Origin: Hydnum rufescens UP504
Taxonomy: Eukaryota; Basidiomycota; Agaricomycetes; Cantharellales; Hydnaceae
Reading direction: 5' to 3'
NCBI GenBank assembly: GCA_014904985.1
Contig: MU128926.1
Coordinates: 372,110-436,109, forward strand
Length of the DNA stretch: 64,000 nucleotides
The notes below the pieces were generated by a model that did not search any database, was not told where the DNA came from, and was given only the letters and a program-made list of their open reading frames with translations. Shown piece after piece: positions 24,236-37,548 of the stretch. Within the stretch, counting starts at the first letter, position 1. Each line of letters opens with the position of its first letter. The position numbers and the translations under genes were made by a program.

Positions 24236-27200
24236 TCACAGTTTCAGCTCTGTCAACACTCGGCGTGCTAGCATCTGGTATTGCCAGGCGTCACCACCGA
24301 TGCGGCGGAACTGTAACCCGTAGAATGGAATGAGGGGCACCTGTTTGATAATATGGAATTCAGCCAGCTATTTGCAAAAAAAATAGCAAATGACGAACCT
24401 TGATGATGTTGATTTCGAACCTTACACAGAAAGCGCTATTTGCTGTAATCTCAAAGATGTCCGCATCGACCTCGCCAACCGTATGAGAGCGTGGTGCGTT
24501 GAAAGTGGGATCCGTTGTCCTGGTTGTAGTATGGTCTCGAGACACCGGGGCGGGGGGATATTTGGATGCAAATGGAGAGTTTGAACGGGGGGGCGACGTC
24601 CCGGCAGCAGCATTAGGGGTTGCGGGAGGATCACCACCGACATTCAAAGCGTTCAGCATATCAATAGTATCGATAGTATTTGTGGAACGAGTTGTGGATG
24701 GGGGTTGTTGGGTATTATTAGGGGGAGAACCAGAATTATTGAATACTGAAGAGGCATTCTTTGTGGTGTCGCCATTAACAGTGGAGAGGACGCGATCTGT
24801 TCCCGAGTCTGGGCGATCTGGAAGGTCTTTTTCTTTTCCCCTCCTTCCAAAAGACATTCGGGACACTTTCTTCCCGATTGTACGATGGCGAGGGGTCGCT
24901 GTTGGGGCATCGTGCGAAGACTCTCCGTTCAAAACGGATGAAAGGTCGATGCTGGGAAGGTGTATGCATTCGAAGCCTCCACGGATTTCACGATACTGCA
25001 CTTGCATGCGATTCAGTACCCGGCGGAGGTCGGTGCGAATGACTCCAGGTGGTTTTGTAGTTGTAGTAGCAACCGAGAATAGACCCTTGAGGAAGATCGG
25101 CTTGACGCCCAGGGCAGCCCCCGTTGAATCGTCCGAGTGCCCGTTCTCCACAGGCTCACCCCCATTAGAAGCTGCTACGTGAACCTCCTCAATCTCAGGT
25201 GTCCGGGGATTGACCTGACTCAACCGATTAGTTGGCTGGGATTGGCCGGAGGATAGGCCAATACTTGTTGCCGGTCGTCCATCTGCACCGCTGGACTTTC
25301 TGGACTGGACGCGAGTCGCCCCAAAAACGCGTCCAACACTCCCAACGCTTCCTCTACGATGGTGGTGAGCTCCCTTCACATGCGGTTCCAAAATCGTAGC
25401 AGCACGTCGATGCATGCTCCCAACTGGTTGCGACGTGCTTGAAGCGACGCCGTTTTTACTTTCAATGGGCCCATTGATCTTGACACTCGGGATATCGATT
25501 GGGGCAGTTGGGGGTGGAAGATCAATCTTCTCCTTTTCCAATCCTGTACTAACATCAGAAGGGCGAGGTGAAGATGGTATGATGACGCTGGCTCGTTTAC
25601 TGTGCCTTTTTTCATCCCTACCGAGGAGGGTCCCGAATTTCCGCACAAGATTCGCGCCGGGTGAGAAGGCGGGCTCCTGCTGGTTATCGATGTTGTCAGG
25701 AACGACAATCTTAGAATTCTCAATTGGCACAGGTAGGGGTTTCTCCTTCTCGTCTCCCCTTGATGGGCCTGGGTCTTCCACTGACGTCGGGAGCCTTTGC
25801 ATCTGTTCCTCCCGTAGTTTCTGCCGTTCCATACGGTCCTCGAAGCCCTGTACTTCAGGCCCTGCAGTTCTCGGGGCTTCCTCCGGCACAGCATTGCCCC
25901 CGAAGCCGAGTGTTGCCCAACCCCGAAGGACAGTGGGACGGTGGCTCAAGCTCTGACTGCGGCGATGTGTCGAGACTGGCGGAGCCCGTGGCAATGCTGA
26001 AGGGAGCACCCTCGAGGCAGGAAGGTCAAGATTTTCTTTATCAACAGATATAGGGGGCCTTGGGAGGATGGCAGTCCCGATACCATCAGTCTTGGGTCGT
26101 GGCTGTGCAAAGGACACCTGTGGTGGTGCTGGTGATGGCGGCGCCTGAGTGGAGGGGGATTCGTATGACATTCCGGAGTAATGAGGGGTCTCGGGTGCTG
26201 GGAGACGAGGAAGCGGCATGTTATAATCCGCCTTGATAGAAGGGACGAGTTTGGAGGGAGTAGTCGGGGCAGTTGATGAAGCTTGAGATAGCGAGGTAGC
26301 AGTCGGTGCTGACAGACCATCAGCATATATTGATGGGGTCTCTCCCTCAGCAGCAAGCGAAAGCTGGCTACTGGCAAAGTGGCCTGCTCCATATACCCGT
26401 TCACGTTCGAGCTTCTCCCGAACGAGGTAGTAGATAGAGATGAGAGGGTGGAACCCACGGGTGGGATCTAACTGTTCCTTGTTTTCGAAGATCGGTTGAA
26501 CAAGCGGGTCAGTAGAAGTCTTGGAAGGGGTGGCAGGATGTGAAGGCGAGATAGAAAACAACTTTCGTCGATAGAAATCCAGACCCGAGAAGCGCTTCGT
26601 GGATTTTCTGCTCGGCGTAGAGTTTGACAGGTCGGCGTCTGGTCGATTAATACTATCCGCCGACATGGAGGCGTACATGCTGTAGGACTCCCCCGCACCC
26701 CATTGCTTCCCATTCCTCAGGGCCTCTCGCTTTCGTTCCCAAACTTCAACAGCGCGGCGGTACGTCTCCGACTTCAGGATCTCCGCCAGACGATTTTCAA
26801 TGTCGTCCTCGGTTCCGAATTCGAACCCAGTCATACCCCGAATTACAGCTCGTTCGAGCTCATCGGCACGCAGGGGCTCTCGGTGGACCAGATGTGGGTC
26901 TGGCGGGCCGGCGAAATTACGCACCATCCAGGGATGCGACAGGACCTCCGGCAAAGAGGCTCGAGCATTTGGATTCGTGACAAGCATACGAGACAATAGG
27001 TGTTTAATTTCTGTATGATGACGAGCGCCCATCAGCTAAAATATTTAAACTGAGCAGCTCCCACTCACCAGCGCTAAGCCACACAGGATACTCGACAAGT
27101 CCCCGCTTGATCTTGGCATGTAGAGCCGGCATACTCTGGTCATCGAACGGCACCTTACCACATACGAGGACATAGAGGACCACCCCGAAGGACCATACAT

Positions 27201-28373
27201 CTACTTCTGGACCGGTGTATATTTTTGCGTTGAGTAGCTCAGGAGCAGCAAAGTAGAGTGAACCACAGAAGGTAGAGAGGTGGGAAATGGGGTCATAAAG
27301 ATTAGAGAGGCCGAAATCGATGATTTTGATATTTCCAGTTTGAGATATTAGAATGTTCTCGATTTTGAGGTCTGACGAGACATTATTACTTGGACAACGT
27401 CAAGTTAAGAGTGTGTACCCATACCTCGGTGAACAACACTGTTCCGGTGGCAGTATTCTAAGGCACTTCCAATCTGTCGAGCAAACTTACGAGCCACGCG
27501 CTCCCGCAATCGACCATGACTGATAATGTAATCGAGCATCTGTCCGCCATTAACGTATTCAAAGACCATATAGTGATGATGTGGGGTTAGGATCATTTCG
27601 CGCATGCCGCAGATGTAAGGGTGATAAAGTAGCATTGACATGGAGGCCTCTCGCATCGTCCGGATCTCCTTGGAAGCTTCTTTCGCAGCTTGCGAAGCGA
27701 CGTAAGATGGACTCTGGCCCTGGGCATGCTTAGAAGGTTTTGACGGCGATGGGGGTGGCACCCGGGGTACAATCTTGATGGCAAGCTAACACAATCAATT
27801 GAGTCTGACTGTGATGATAACCGACATTGCGTTGGTAATGCACCTTTTCGCCCGATACTGTATGCTCGGCAAGCTTGACCTTGCCCATGCTACCTGCCCC
27901 GAGAGTTTTTGTCATGCTATACATACCGACAACTTTTCCTGTGGGTTTACGCGATTGAGATGGGCAGATGCGGTGTTCTCGTCGACGGGCGCTGATGCGA
28001 TAGTCGGGCCATCTGACGGCTGTGGAGGCATAGAAACAGGGGAAGACGGGGGATGCTCAGATTGTGGATGAACAAGTGGGGGCAGGGTCGGTGTCCCAGG
28101 GGGAGAAGGGGTTTGTGGCATAGTCTCTAAGTTCGGGGCTTCATTAGTTGCTGGGGTCGCTTCCACCGAGGTGGGTTCAGAGGGCTCGGAGGGCTCGAAA
28201 TCTTTTGGGAGAGCGGTGGGGGAATTCGAAGAGATTGGCATGTCAAACTCGTGACCTTGTACGAGTCCACCGTGCGAGGGGTTTGTCTGGCTTGGCTCGG
28301 CGGGCGAGCGATTAGCGAGATGGGAAGCATGTTGATCGTAGTCGTGCGCCAGGGAAGTGGGGTAAGAATCCAT
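24236..28373 (-). CDS. KIN1: Serine/threonine protein kinase, KIN1/KIN2 type
   Basis: AMPK-related kinase of the Kin1/MARK group, which in yeasts controls polarity and exocytosis at the plasma membrane. After a Pro/Ser-rich N-terminus come the glycine loop ([20 protein letters not shown]), the hinge [16 protein letters not shown], the catalytic loop HRDLKIEN (split by an intron after HR), [12 protein letters not shown], and the kinase end [20 protein letters not shown]. An exon at 24360-27032 adds about 890 residues of low-complexity Ser/Pro-rich sequence. The C-terminus is a KA1 domain: [27 protein letters not shown], then [20 protein letters not shown], ending LTELKL at 24236. KA1 plus total size support KIN1/KIN2. 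An upstream in-frame ATG at 28430 is an alternative start. Confidence 0.88.
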
Positions 28374-29383
28374 TGGGCGGTGTATGTGTAATTGATCGCA
28401 GGTGTACGCAAGGGACGAGATGCAAACCACTTGGTTATCCGTTCAAGGGGGTGTGGGACGAGTCAAAGGGCGTCTATAAGCGACTGTAACAACAACTGAG
28501 GCTGTTGAAAAGGGGCTCTCGTTTCACAGACAAAGAGTGGACGCTGTTTCGCGCCAGAACAGTTCCAACTTCGAAATCTCGGAATTTTCCTTCCTGGCTG
28601 TGTTCGCCCCTAGCGCTCTCTGTTACGACTGGTATCTCATAGTATTTCCGAGCATTGGTCATTATATCAGAGGCAGGCAGGCTAAGAGATGATTCTCTCG
28701 ATACAGGTTAGACCTATGCACTGCTGAATATTGCACAGGTCGCTCTTTTCTACCCGTGTTGGATTGTAATTGTACTTGAGATCTAGAGTTAACGGCACCT
28801 GTAAAAGGTAGCAATGTGTCGCGTACGATTGGTCTAATTCTCACATCGCAATGTTGCTTAGGTGCATAGGTTAAGGGCGAATGCTCACCGTTGGTGCACT
28901 GGCCGCCCAAGTGACAAGACGAGGGTCATGACAACCTTTGAAGCCCCCGGTAAGTCAAACTTATAATTACAGTAAGATGAAGATTACATTGATCTAAGCC
29001 AAAAGGCCCCTGTGCTCAAGAATCCAGAGCGAGCCCACTAGAGCGGTAAAAATTTACGCGCAATGGGGCGAGCCCTTTTACTGTAGTAGGATGTTTGAGT
29101 ACATATGTAGTTGTTGTTTACCGCCAGCTACCTGGTTCCTGGGCCATTGCCGTTGGGGTGGGCAGGGCCTTTTGAATGTAAGATCGTCGACATCCGATAC
29201 TTTGGAGACCCTAAATGATTCTACTCTGTCGTGAAGCACTGCCGTGAGGATAACTGCGGGATGGTGCTGTAAGGACACGTCCACGCCTGTATAAGGATTT
29301 AGCTTGACGACCCCACATGGTGAAAGTCTGAAACACTGAAGTACCAACTTGCTTCCGAGGCAAGTTGCAGTAGGTGAAACGCG
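28374..29383. other. Divergent intergenic between KIN1 and DPB4
   Basis: About 1 kb between divergent starts; both promoters must lie here. Only short unsupported open frames. Confidence 0.5.
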
Positions 29384-30361
29384 ATGCCACGCGCAAACCA
29401 AGCAGCGGTGGCTGCTTCTTCTGCCCAAGCTCAGCAAGATGCTATGGTGGAGGCAGAAGGCATAGACCATTATGAATTACCCAAAGCTCTCGTTACCCGC
29501 ATAGCCAAAAGCGCGGTAAGTACGCCCCAATTGGAGTTGAGGGTTCCGTCGAGCAAACGTGCTGTCTAGTTACCTCCCCACGCAAAATTCAACAAGGATA
29601 CGATAACAGGGCTCACTCGGGGGCAACTGTATTCATAAATTACCTCTGTAGGTGGTTGCGCGTGAACTCCCTAACAATAGACCCTAACATGAATCCTATC
29701 CAGCTGCAACGTCCGTAGTGTAGTCCTTCCCTCCAGTGATTGTGCTTGTTTATGTAATTTTCTTCCAGTGCCCAAGACGTAGCGCATTCCAAATCCCACA
29801 AAACTATTGCCGCTTCGGATGTACTAAAGGCATTGGAGCTTGTTGACATTCCCGACATGGTCGAACTTTTGCAACAGGAATTAGATGGTCCGTCATTTCC
29901 ACATCAGTATCACGGAATGAATTGCTGAGACCGGTGTGCCTAGTGTATCGTCATGAACAGAAAAACGGAAACAAGGGGAAGGGGAAACCTGCGCCAGGAC
30001 AGCTGCCGTCGTCCACCGGTTCAGCTAATGGTGTTGCAATCCCCAATGGTCAAACGAGACCAGCATATTACGATATACCCCCATCGACGCCTCAGGAAAC
30101 AGGGACACCGTATTCAGTTTATGGCCAACCGTCCCCCTCGTCGGGGTCGATCGATCCCCAGTATTTGAAAAATACCCAAGTCGGCGGTCCGCATGCTACG
30201 GGCTCGGTGAGTGTGGCTGGGGTGGTGGAGGAAGAAGAGCCATATGAAGCAGAGGAGGACGATGACACCCAGCTGTTTGATGCACCCCTAGGGGAAGATG
30301 GAGACTATGATATCGATACTCAAGACTATAGCCATCCTCACCCAGAGGAGCAGCTATACTG
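29384..30361 (+). CDS. DPB4: DNA polymerase epsilon subunit DPB4 (histone fold)
   Basis: Histone-fold subunit of DNA polymerase epsilon, also shared with ISW2/CHRAC-type remodellers in other organisms. Exon 1 reads DHYELPKALVTRIAKSA, the start of the fold. A short exon gives GATVFINYL, and the next gives AQDVAHSKSHKTIAASDV and LKALELVDIPDMVELLQQEL, closely matching Dpb4/POLE3. The C-terminal tail (YRHEQKNGNKGKGKPAP, then a Ser/Pro-rich and acidic stretch ending EEQLY) is typical of fungal Dpb4. Introns near 29517-29570, 29645-29767 and 29890-29945. Confidence 0.88.
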
Positions 30362-30707
30362 ACTGAGCCCAGAGTCTTTCTCTTCTAGTACATGTATCAA
30401 TAGTTTTAATCACCAGCAGTCCTTAGTAATGGGTATGGTGGATTTTCCACCACGGTAGCCTCTAGACTCCTGCATCTGCCTGAGTGTAGCGAAAAGATAA
30501 AAAAAAAAAGAGGGCGAGGCCAAATTTCGGCAAAGTCTTGTCCGCGAGAATCCTTTTCGGTGTGTTGCGGACGCTGTTCAACTTGTGATTTTTCCACTTC
30601 CTTACCTTACATTGGCTGTTCGCACCGTTCGCAGGCGGACCGCGCGCCTAGTAGTTCACACACTAGACCATTAGACTGCCCTTGGGCTTCTCTACACGTT
30701 GCAGCTC
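30362..30707. other. Intergenic between DPB4 and xylulokinase-like gene
   Basis: About 350 bases, including a poly-A run near 30501. Probably the promoter of the downstream gene; nothing else recognised. Confidence 0.5.
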
Positions 30708-33463
30708 ATGACGACGAGATCGCCAACATTCGCGTCATCGGCGACACAGCACGCACCGTACTTTCTTGGTTTTGAGCTCTGCAATGAGCAGCTCAGGGCC
30801 GCCCTGGTCGACGAGCAGCTCGCCCTCGTCGGCGTTGAAGTCGTCGATTTTGACAGCGAACTGCCCGAATATCAGTCCGTTTTAGACTTTCTCCTGACGC
30901 GTTTTTGATCCCGCCTCATTTGTTGCGCTATGGCACTAGGACCCGCGCAGGCCTCTTCAACGCTCCTGGGGATGCGTACACTGTTTCTGTAGAGATGTGG
31001 ATACGGGGCTTAGGCACGTTATGTTTAAGTGGCCCATGTCTGGATGTCCCTGATCCTTTGACTCTCAAACATTGAAGATCGCCTATGTGAGAAACTACGT
31101 TCTCGTTTTGATCTCACAAAGATCAAGGCCATTGGGGGATGTGCGCAGGTAGGATGTACTCCATCGGCCCTTCATCGCTCTGCCCTCACCCGCCCCCTGT
31201 TAAAGCTTACGACTGTATGGTGGAGACCAGAATCTATCGCCCACCTTGCTAAGCTTTCCGCAGTTCAGCCCCTACACCAACAGCTTAATTCTACTTCGTT
31301 CTCTATGGTGCACATCCCTATACCCCAGGACACAACAACGCAATCGCAGTCACTAACCCTCGAGTCTGCTCTCGGGGCTCCAGGTGCTGGCACGGCTGCT
31401 CATTTGTCTATTCCGGCTTCTCAGATATTAAAAATACGAGAGACTATTCCCGAAGCGTGGGCTATGACTGGACGTATCATGCTTGCTAGTGCCTTTTTGG
31501 CCACTTTGCTGTCGGGTAAATGGGCTCCCATGAGCGAGGCGGAACTTGCGGGAACAGGCTTATGGAATCATACAGCTGGTGCATGGGATGATACTGCTCT
31601 TGAACTTGTTAGTGGGGGCAAGGAAGAGGCGCAGCGGCTGAGAAGATTGCTTGGGGACGTAGAGAAATGTGGAAGCAAACAAATAGGTCTTCTTTCACCT
31701 TACTTCGTGGAGCGCTATGGAATGAGTAATGGTATGCCTTTCTCATCCACTATACTTCTTCAGGCTTGGTTACGATACTCATCTTTTTCTTCAGACGTTT
31801 TCCTCATCCCATTCACTTCAGAACATTTAGCGACATACCTCTCCATATGCCCCGCCCCACAGACATCGTTCTCTCGTTTGGGGGGACAGATGTACTCATG
31901 ACCAGTGCTCCTCGCTACATCCCCAGTCGCTTGTACTATTTGCACCCTCATCCTGCTCAAAGTGCTTACGAAAAGCCCCGCTACATCGCCACACTCCTTA
32001 GCAGAAACGCCGACATTCCTCGCGCTCTGGTGAGAGACATGTATACTAAGAGCTGGAGCGCCTTCGATCGCCTTGTGTCTGTAATTCCACCTGGAGGCTC
32101 TATCGGGTATGGCATGTTCAATACGTTAGCAACTCGGTTCTCATGCCAATCTTGCCCTTAGGCTTGATGATAAAATTTTCAGCTTCTGGGTACTGCATGG
32201 CGAAAGTTTCCCATTCGCGCATGTCAAGGGCATATATCGATTTGAGACCGGAGTTAAGGTCAACGAGTTTCGAGACCTTCGCGCGAATCCTCGGTATGCA
32301 TCGTTACTTTCCATGTTGGGTCTACATGAGATTTACTGCTTGAACTCAGCTCTCTTATGGAATCACAAATCCTGTCCTTCCGTGTTCGTTATGCGCGTAT
32401 GATATCCAGTGGACTCCTGCCTCGAATCCCACCACTTTCTCCTGGACGGCCTCCCTTTTCAAGTCTTGGGATCTCATTCGATCCATACGATTCCACTGTC
32501 CTCCCCAAGCGTATTATTGCCGTCGGCTCAGCTGCCAATTTTCCCAGCGTGGTCAACCTTGTCGGCGATGTTTTCAATGCACCTGTGTTCGTGCCGTACG
32601 CGGATTCTGCAGTAGCCAATGCGGGCCCCAAGGCAAAGCCTACTACATCTCCAAGCGGGAGCAATACCCCTGGGGGGGTGCTTAGTCCTGCTATTCCCTC
32701 TGCCTCAGTTACTGCTACTGCAATGACTGCTGCGATGGCTGCTGCGGCTACCGCGGCGCATCTTCCTCCTGGCACCGTCCCGGCACCTTCACGAGCTTCA
32801 GCTTCAATTGGTTCGGCCTATGTCGCTCGGTGGGCATGGCGAAGGCATGCCCATCCCGACGACAAACCCGAAAGTTTCGAGGAAGAGGTCCGAGAGGTCT
32901 TACGGAAGCAGGGAGCGAGCGTGAACGGCGCGCCCTACACTAGTAGTTCGCATTCCTACTCCCATTCTGGTCTGTCAACCCCCATGCCGCGCTCATCGTC
33001 CACTCTTTCGTCTATTCAAGCGTTCCATGAGGAAGATGATGATGATGAAGAAGTACTTGTTTCCAAACGATCGGACCAAGACGTCGTTAGGTATCATCAA
33101 TCGCCATCCCTGAATTCTATTATTTCCAACTCCCCGGCTTATGTATCATCCTCGTCATCCACTTTGATTACCCCATCGTCATCGATAAATTTTAGCAACC
33201 TCACCCTCAACACTTCCCCTGGCTCGCTAGGCCTTGGCGGCTATTCGAGCTCGTCCACTACAGGAGGTGCTCCACTATCAGCGTCACTCACATCCACGAA
33301 TCCTGTCACGATCAATGTTTCCCCGCTCCCGACTGATGACGCCGATCTTGACGTCGGCTTGGTCAAAGTGGCGGAGGCGGACCTTGATTCCTTTATGACT
33401 TATGCGGCTTTGGTGCCCGAATACTGCAGATTAGAGGGAATGCTCGTCCGTGCTCTCGTATAG
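30708..33463 (+). CDS. Xylulokinase-like FGGY-family protein, divergent
   Basis: Related to D-xylulose kinases of pentose metabolism. Start at 30708. Exon 1 ends FDSELPEYQ and joins TRAGLFNAPGDAYTVSVEMW, as in fungal xylulokinases. Later exons give RSRFDLTKIKAIGGCAQ, PEAWAMTGRIMLASAFLATL, GLLSPYFVERYGM, LSFGGTDVLM, LMESQILSFRVRYARM and PKRIIAVGSAANFPSVVN. The fold is kept, but key motifs are altered: the N-terminal D-L-S-T-Q is ELCNEQ, the G-S-G-Q-Q-H-G segment is GGCAQ, the T-G-D-N-P segment that carries the catalytic Asp is not visible after VERYGM, and the G-T-S-D-T loop is GGTDV. The last exon carries long Ser/Ala-rich insertions. It is either a pseudoenzyme or a decaying paralogue. No in-frame stop outside predicted introns. 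Confidence 0.7.
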
Positions 33464-34490
33464 CCCCATGCATTATCCGCTTGATTTCTCTTGTTCTTGG
33501 TTTCAGTTTTTTCTTTTACTTACAAAAAGGGTTAGAGCGGAATCAGAAACTGCCCTCAGTGGAGAATGATGGTGCCCAGCATCCTGCCATGCCATACTAT
33601 GTGCTTTCCCTAGCCGAAGTCACTCAATGCCCACTTCCGCATTCAGCACATCCCCGAACTCGACGCCATTCCTCTTGCTGTTTTATACCCTTGCTACAGA
33701 TTTGTTTGCTTCATCCGAAACATCACGCAGTTATTGCCTGGAGACCTTGGACCTTCTCTTCCAGTATATACGTTTTGCTATTCCTCGGTATTGCCATTTT
33801 CATTCATATTCCTTGTTTCACTTCTTTTTGTTGCATATGGTTCGTGTTCTCTTTGTTTTCCATCCCTCTGGATCCATCCGAATGCAAAATATTTATTGAC
33901 CTCAAGCATAACGAGAACACGTGTGACCGTCTGGCCACTTGTGATCGCGGGCAACATCCAGACGCAAAACAAGAGCTCTGGTTCACACCCAGATGAGGGG
34001 TCATTTTAAGATCCAGGTAGGCCTCGTCAACAACCAATTGAGTTGAGTATTGAGTCCTTTTCTTCTCGCGTGATATTCCGAGGATACTTCGAGCTCCCCA
34101 GCTTCAGGGGTTGAGGGGGTGGAACAACCATACGGTACTGGGTACAATGGGCGTGAGCGTTACGATCCAGGATGTACAATGCAAGAACAATGAGTTATTT
34201 CCGAGCTAACAGAGAATTGGGTCGCTGTCGGAGGGATTCCAAGGTAGGAGATATCTGGATTGAGCATGAAGACGAGGCAAACGTGCCCCAAAGGGGCATC
34301 TTTGAGATATTCATTCCCAGAAGATTCCGTACCGGAATTTCATACAGGGAGGAAATCAACATAATTGGGGACTGAACTGACTCAGCCTCTAGTGCCTCAC
34401 CCTTATCCCCCAACCTTGCAAGGTAGACTTGTGACCAGTCTTCCTCAGTCCAAGTTGTAGTCCGAGGCACGAGGACTACGCATGCAGGCT
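33464..34490. other. Intergenic with a repeat core
   Basis: About 1 kb after the xylulokinase-like gene. It contains the core GGGCAACATCCAGACGCAAA near 33950, related to the inverted-repeat element at 21269-21838. Small open frames on both strands at 34172-34470 have no recognisable product. Confidence 0.4.
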
Positions 34491-35131
34491 AGTGAAGGAA
34501 GGAGCGGAAACCGCCGAAACCTTGCTTCCGCTTCGTCGCGTCTCGACGGCCTCACTGTCCCGGCGTCTCGTCGGTAAGCCACGAGTCAGGCGAAAAAATC
34601 AAAAGTCTACTGACTTTGATCAGAGTAGCTACATATACCACCATCTTCCTAGTCTCATAGCGACTTTAAATCCACCCCCCATGTTGCCGCTCCACTCTGA
34701 AAGTGTTGCAAAGCCAAAAAAGGCCCCCGGGTCAAATAATGCAAAACACAAAGCTCTCGTAGATTCAGCTACGGAGTCCCATTGTGAAAAGGAAGTGAAG
34801 GCTTTCGGCCAAAGGAAAAAAGGCATCCTAACTAGGGCCCTAACGGGAGCCTGAAGATGTAACCCTGACAGATGATGCCCAAGACATTGAGGAAGAAAAC
34901 CCTCATGGTGAGCAACAGGCATATGAAATACTTACGCTTGTAAAACAGACTGTACACACCTTCTGGGAGACCCTAGACAGACAACTCAGTCTTGGTGGGG
35001 AGGCAGTATCTGTGCTTATTGACAGTGATGAATCCACCAAATCAAAGGTACATGAGGTCTACACCTATATATGCTGCAAGGAACACTGCACTGCAGAGGC
35101 ACTGGCATGGTCTCTCGAAGCTAGTATGTCC
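34491..35131 (+). other. Unrecognised coding-like fragment
   Basis: Two open stretches on plus: one at about 34681-34853 (KHKALVDSATESHCEKEVKA) and one at about 34860-35150 (AYEILTLVKQTVHTFWETLD, VLIDSDESTKSKVHEVYTYI). They look like the remains of a gene or transposon ORF. No family recognised and no start or stop is supported. The fragment ends at the proposed Helitron boundary. Confidence 0.3.
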
Positions 35132-37504
35132 CTAGCCCAAAACTTACCAGGCTTAATTATGAGGTACCCCTCATAATTTGAGACCGAGCTTCACATATCT
35201 CTTGTAGTAGCATATCTCTTATAGTTGTCAAAAAAAAAAAAGAGGGGAATTATGTACAAAGATTAATCCAAAAATGCATACATACTCAAGTCTTGTCCAA
35301 AAGTCTCCTGTATGTACAGAAGATTAGCATGATGTTCTTTATCAACCTGCATGTGCTCCCTCATGGATGTTTTACCTGGCCAGTTATCAGGAATATTTCT
35401 AAGCCAGGTCATTGGAAATGAAGAATGAAATGCAATGCCTGCCAGAGACTTCACCCTTGAAATAGCCACAAAAGAAAGGCCTAATGCAAAGTCCTTTGCA
35501 CCAAGGTCAATTACAGCATGTTCAAGGGTCAAACCTTGACTCTTATGAACTGTGATAGCATAGGCCAAAGTCAAGGAGAACTGAAGTTGAGAGCAAGTGC
35601 TGTTTCCTTTGTCCCATGTTGTTTTGAATGGAGGGATGGGTATGATAGGGTCATTATGATTAGAGGATTTAAATGCTTGCCATCGTTCATCTACTGGTCC
35701 TAGTAAACATGCATAAGTTTTGGGGATGAATTGCATGAGCATAAAAGAAACTGGTATACCAGTATATCCTGGAAAGTGAATGAGAATGGCAGCAGGAAGA
35801 TCATGTTTAGGGTCACTTGTTGGATGAAATAGGATCTTTTCCACAGTTCCACAAGACCCATTCACAAGGCCTGAGGAAGTGTGTGGGTCAAAAATAGGCA
35901 AAATAAAATAAAATAAAAGAGAGCACTGACCAACATTGGTCCAAAGATTTCTTGTGAGCATGACCTTTGCCCCTTCTGAAAGCATAACTGTGTTCTCTAA
36001 ACCCTCTGCATCATCTGATGAGGCCTTGGAAGCATCTGTGCCATGATTTTTTGCCTTGCAAATGAGTACTGGGGTGTTGTAGGAAGCCAGTTGATGTGTA
36101 TTGAAGGAATTTACACCTTCACAAGTGGGAAGAAGGTGTATTTCATTTGAAAATCTTGTTCTCTCAGCTTCAGAAAGATTATCCCAGAAGCAAGGTTTAA
36201 GCAACAGCCAGGTTTGTTAGGTCCTTGACATCATAAGTTGTGAAGAGGGGGGAGTCACCAACAGGAGGCAGCTGTGCAAAGTCACCAAAAAGGAGGAGAC
36301 TGTGACCAGCAAGAATTTCATCATGGAAGGCTGGCTTGAATTGGTGAGTATGGTGATCAAGCTTTCCAGCCATTTTGCACCCCACCATTGACTTCTCATC
36401 TAGAATGATGATCTTGTAGTTTAACCAACACCCCTGCATTTGAGCCAAATGGGTTCCAGATAGGGGTTTCCAGCCTTTCACTCCAATTGCACATCCACTG
36501 TTGATGGTGTACCCCTGAATCCCAAAGGCTGAGACACCTGTGGGTGCAAGGCAAATGACTGGTTGTGGAATGTCAAGGCTGTCTGCAAGCACCTTGAGAG
36601 ATGTGCATATTGCACCAATGAGGAAAGATTTTCCTGTTCCAGCTGTTCCATCTATGTTAATGTGAAGGGGAGGTGGAGGATTTGTGCCCTCTATAGGCAT
36701 TACTGTCTGTTTAATATGAGCCATGACACCCAGGAAGATTTCACGTTGTTCCCCTTTCAACAAATGATAGTTGGTGAATGGAAGTTCATTCTCAGCATTA
36801 GGAAGAGAGCATTTCTGATCCTCAAGCCAGGATTCTGCCTGTGCAACCAGTTCAGGGGAACCTGAATTGGTCACCCAGTCATATTCATCAACATCTTGGC
36901 TGCCCAAGTGTGTAATGTTGGCTACACCCTGATGATTGGGAGCCAGACCTGCCTCACACATCCAGGGGAGTATATGGTTTGCTTGCTCTGGTGGATGACC
37001 ATTGTCCTCATCACTACTGGACACATTGTCATCCTCATTTTCATGGGGAACTGGGAGACCATCATGCAGAAGATTTGGATGAGAGGTAAGGTATGTCTCC
37101 CACTCTTCAATCCATGTTGCTTCATCTTGGAGCCAGGGTTCATTTCCAAACCAAGGACGATGCAGAAGTAGTTTGCTGAAGCAATGGAGAGAATAGGAAT
37201 CATCATCAGGATCTGATGAATAGCGAGGATAGATGTTGACAATGTATTCAGGTGCACATGGGTGAGACTTCCATTTCTCTTTAGTACCAGCAAGATCAAA
37301 CTTTCTTGCAAATTCAAGAAGGCAGATATCAGCCTGAGATTGGAGGCGATCTTGATACTTCTGGCGAATTGAACGTCGTTCATGAGATGAATCACCAAAG
37401 TCCAGCAGTGTGCCTTCTTCTGGTGCAGCAGAGAGACTTTGATAGGTGCGAGAAGAGACTGAGAGGGGTCTTCCAAGGAGAATATGGCCAGCACAGTCAG
37501 CCAA
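35132..37504 (-). mobile_element. Decayed Helitron helicase region
   Basis: PIF1-type helicase half of a Helitron. Seen from 37504 downward: Walker A in GTAGTGKSFLIG, VICLAPTGVSAFGIQG, IIILDEKSMVG, LLLFGDFAQLPPVGDSPLF, then a frame break near 36200. The frame resumes with FWDNLSEAERTRFSNEIHLL and ends with AYAITVHKSQGLTLEHAVID and LSFVAISRVKSL, stop at 35263. About 60 residues normally found between the two halves are missing. A GTCAGT to CCTCAG intron fits near 35876-35934. Beyond the stop, 35156-35177 is a hairpin with 9-bp arms (ATTATGAGG) and CTAG lies at 35132-35135, which fits a Helitron 3' end (hairpin then CTRR). The 5' end was not found. Confidence 0.65.
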
Positions 37505-37548
37505 ATCAATTTGCTATGGCGGATGGGCCGCCCATCTGCCCATTTTCT

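Noticed and set aside
24390..26053. Long plus-strand open frames opposite KIN1
   Set aside because: They are antisense shadows of a long low-complexity exon whose minus frame continues into kinase and KA1 domains.
28374..29383. A gene in the KIN1-DPB4 spacer
   Set aside because: Only short frames without recognisable motifs or matching splice sites.
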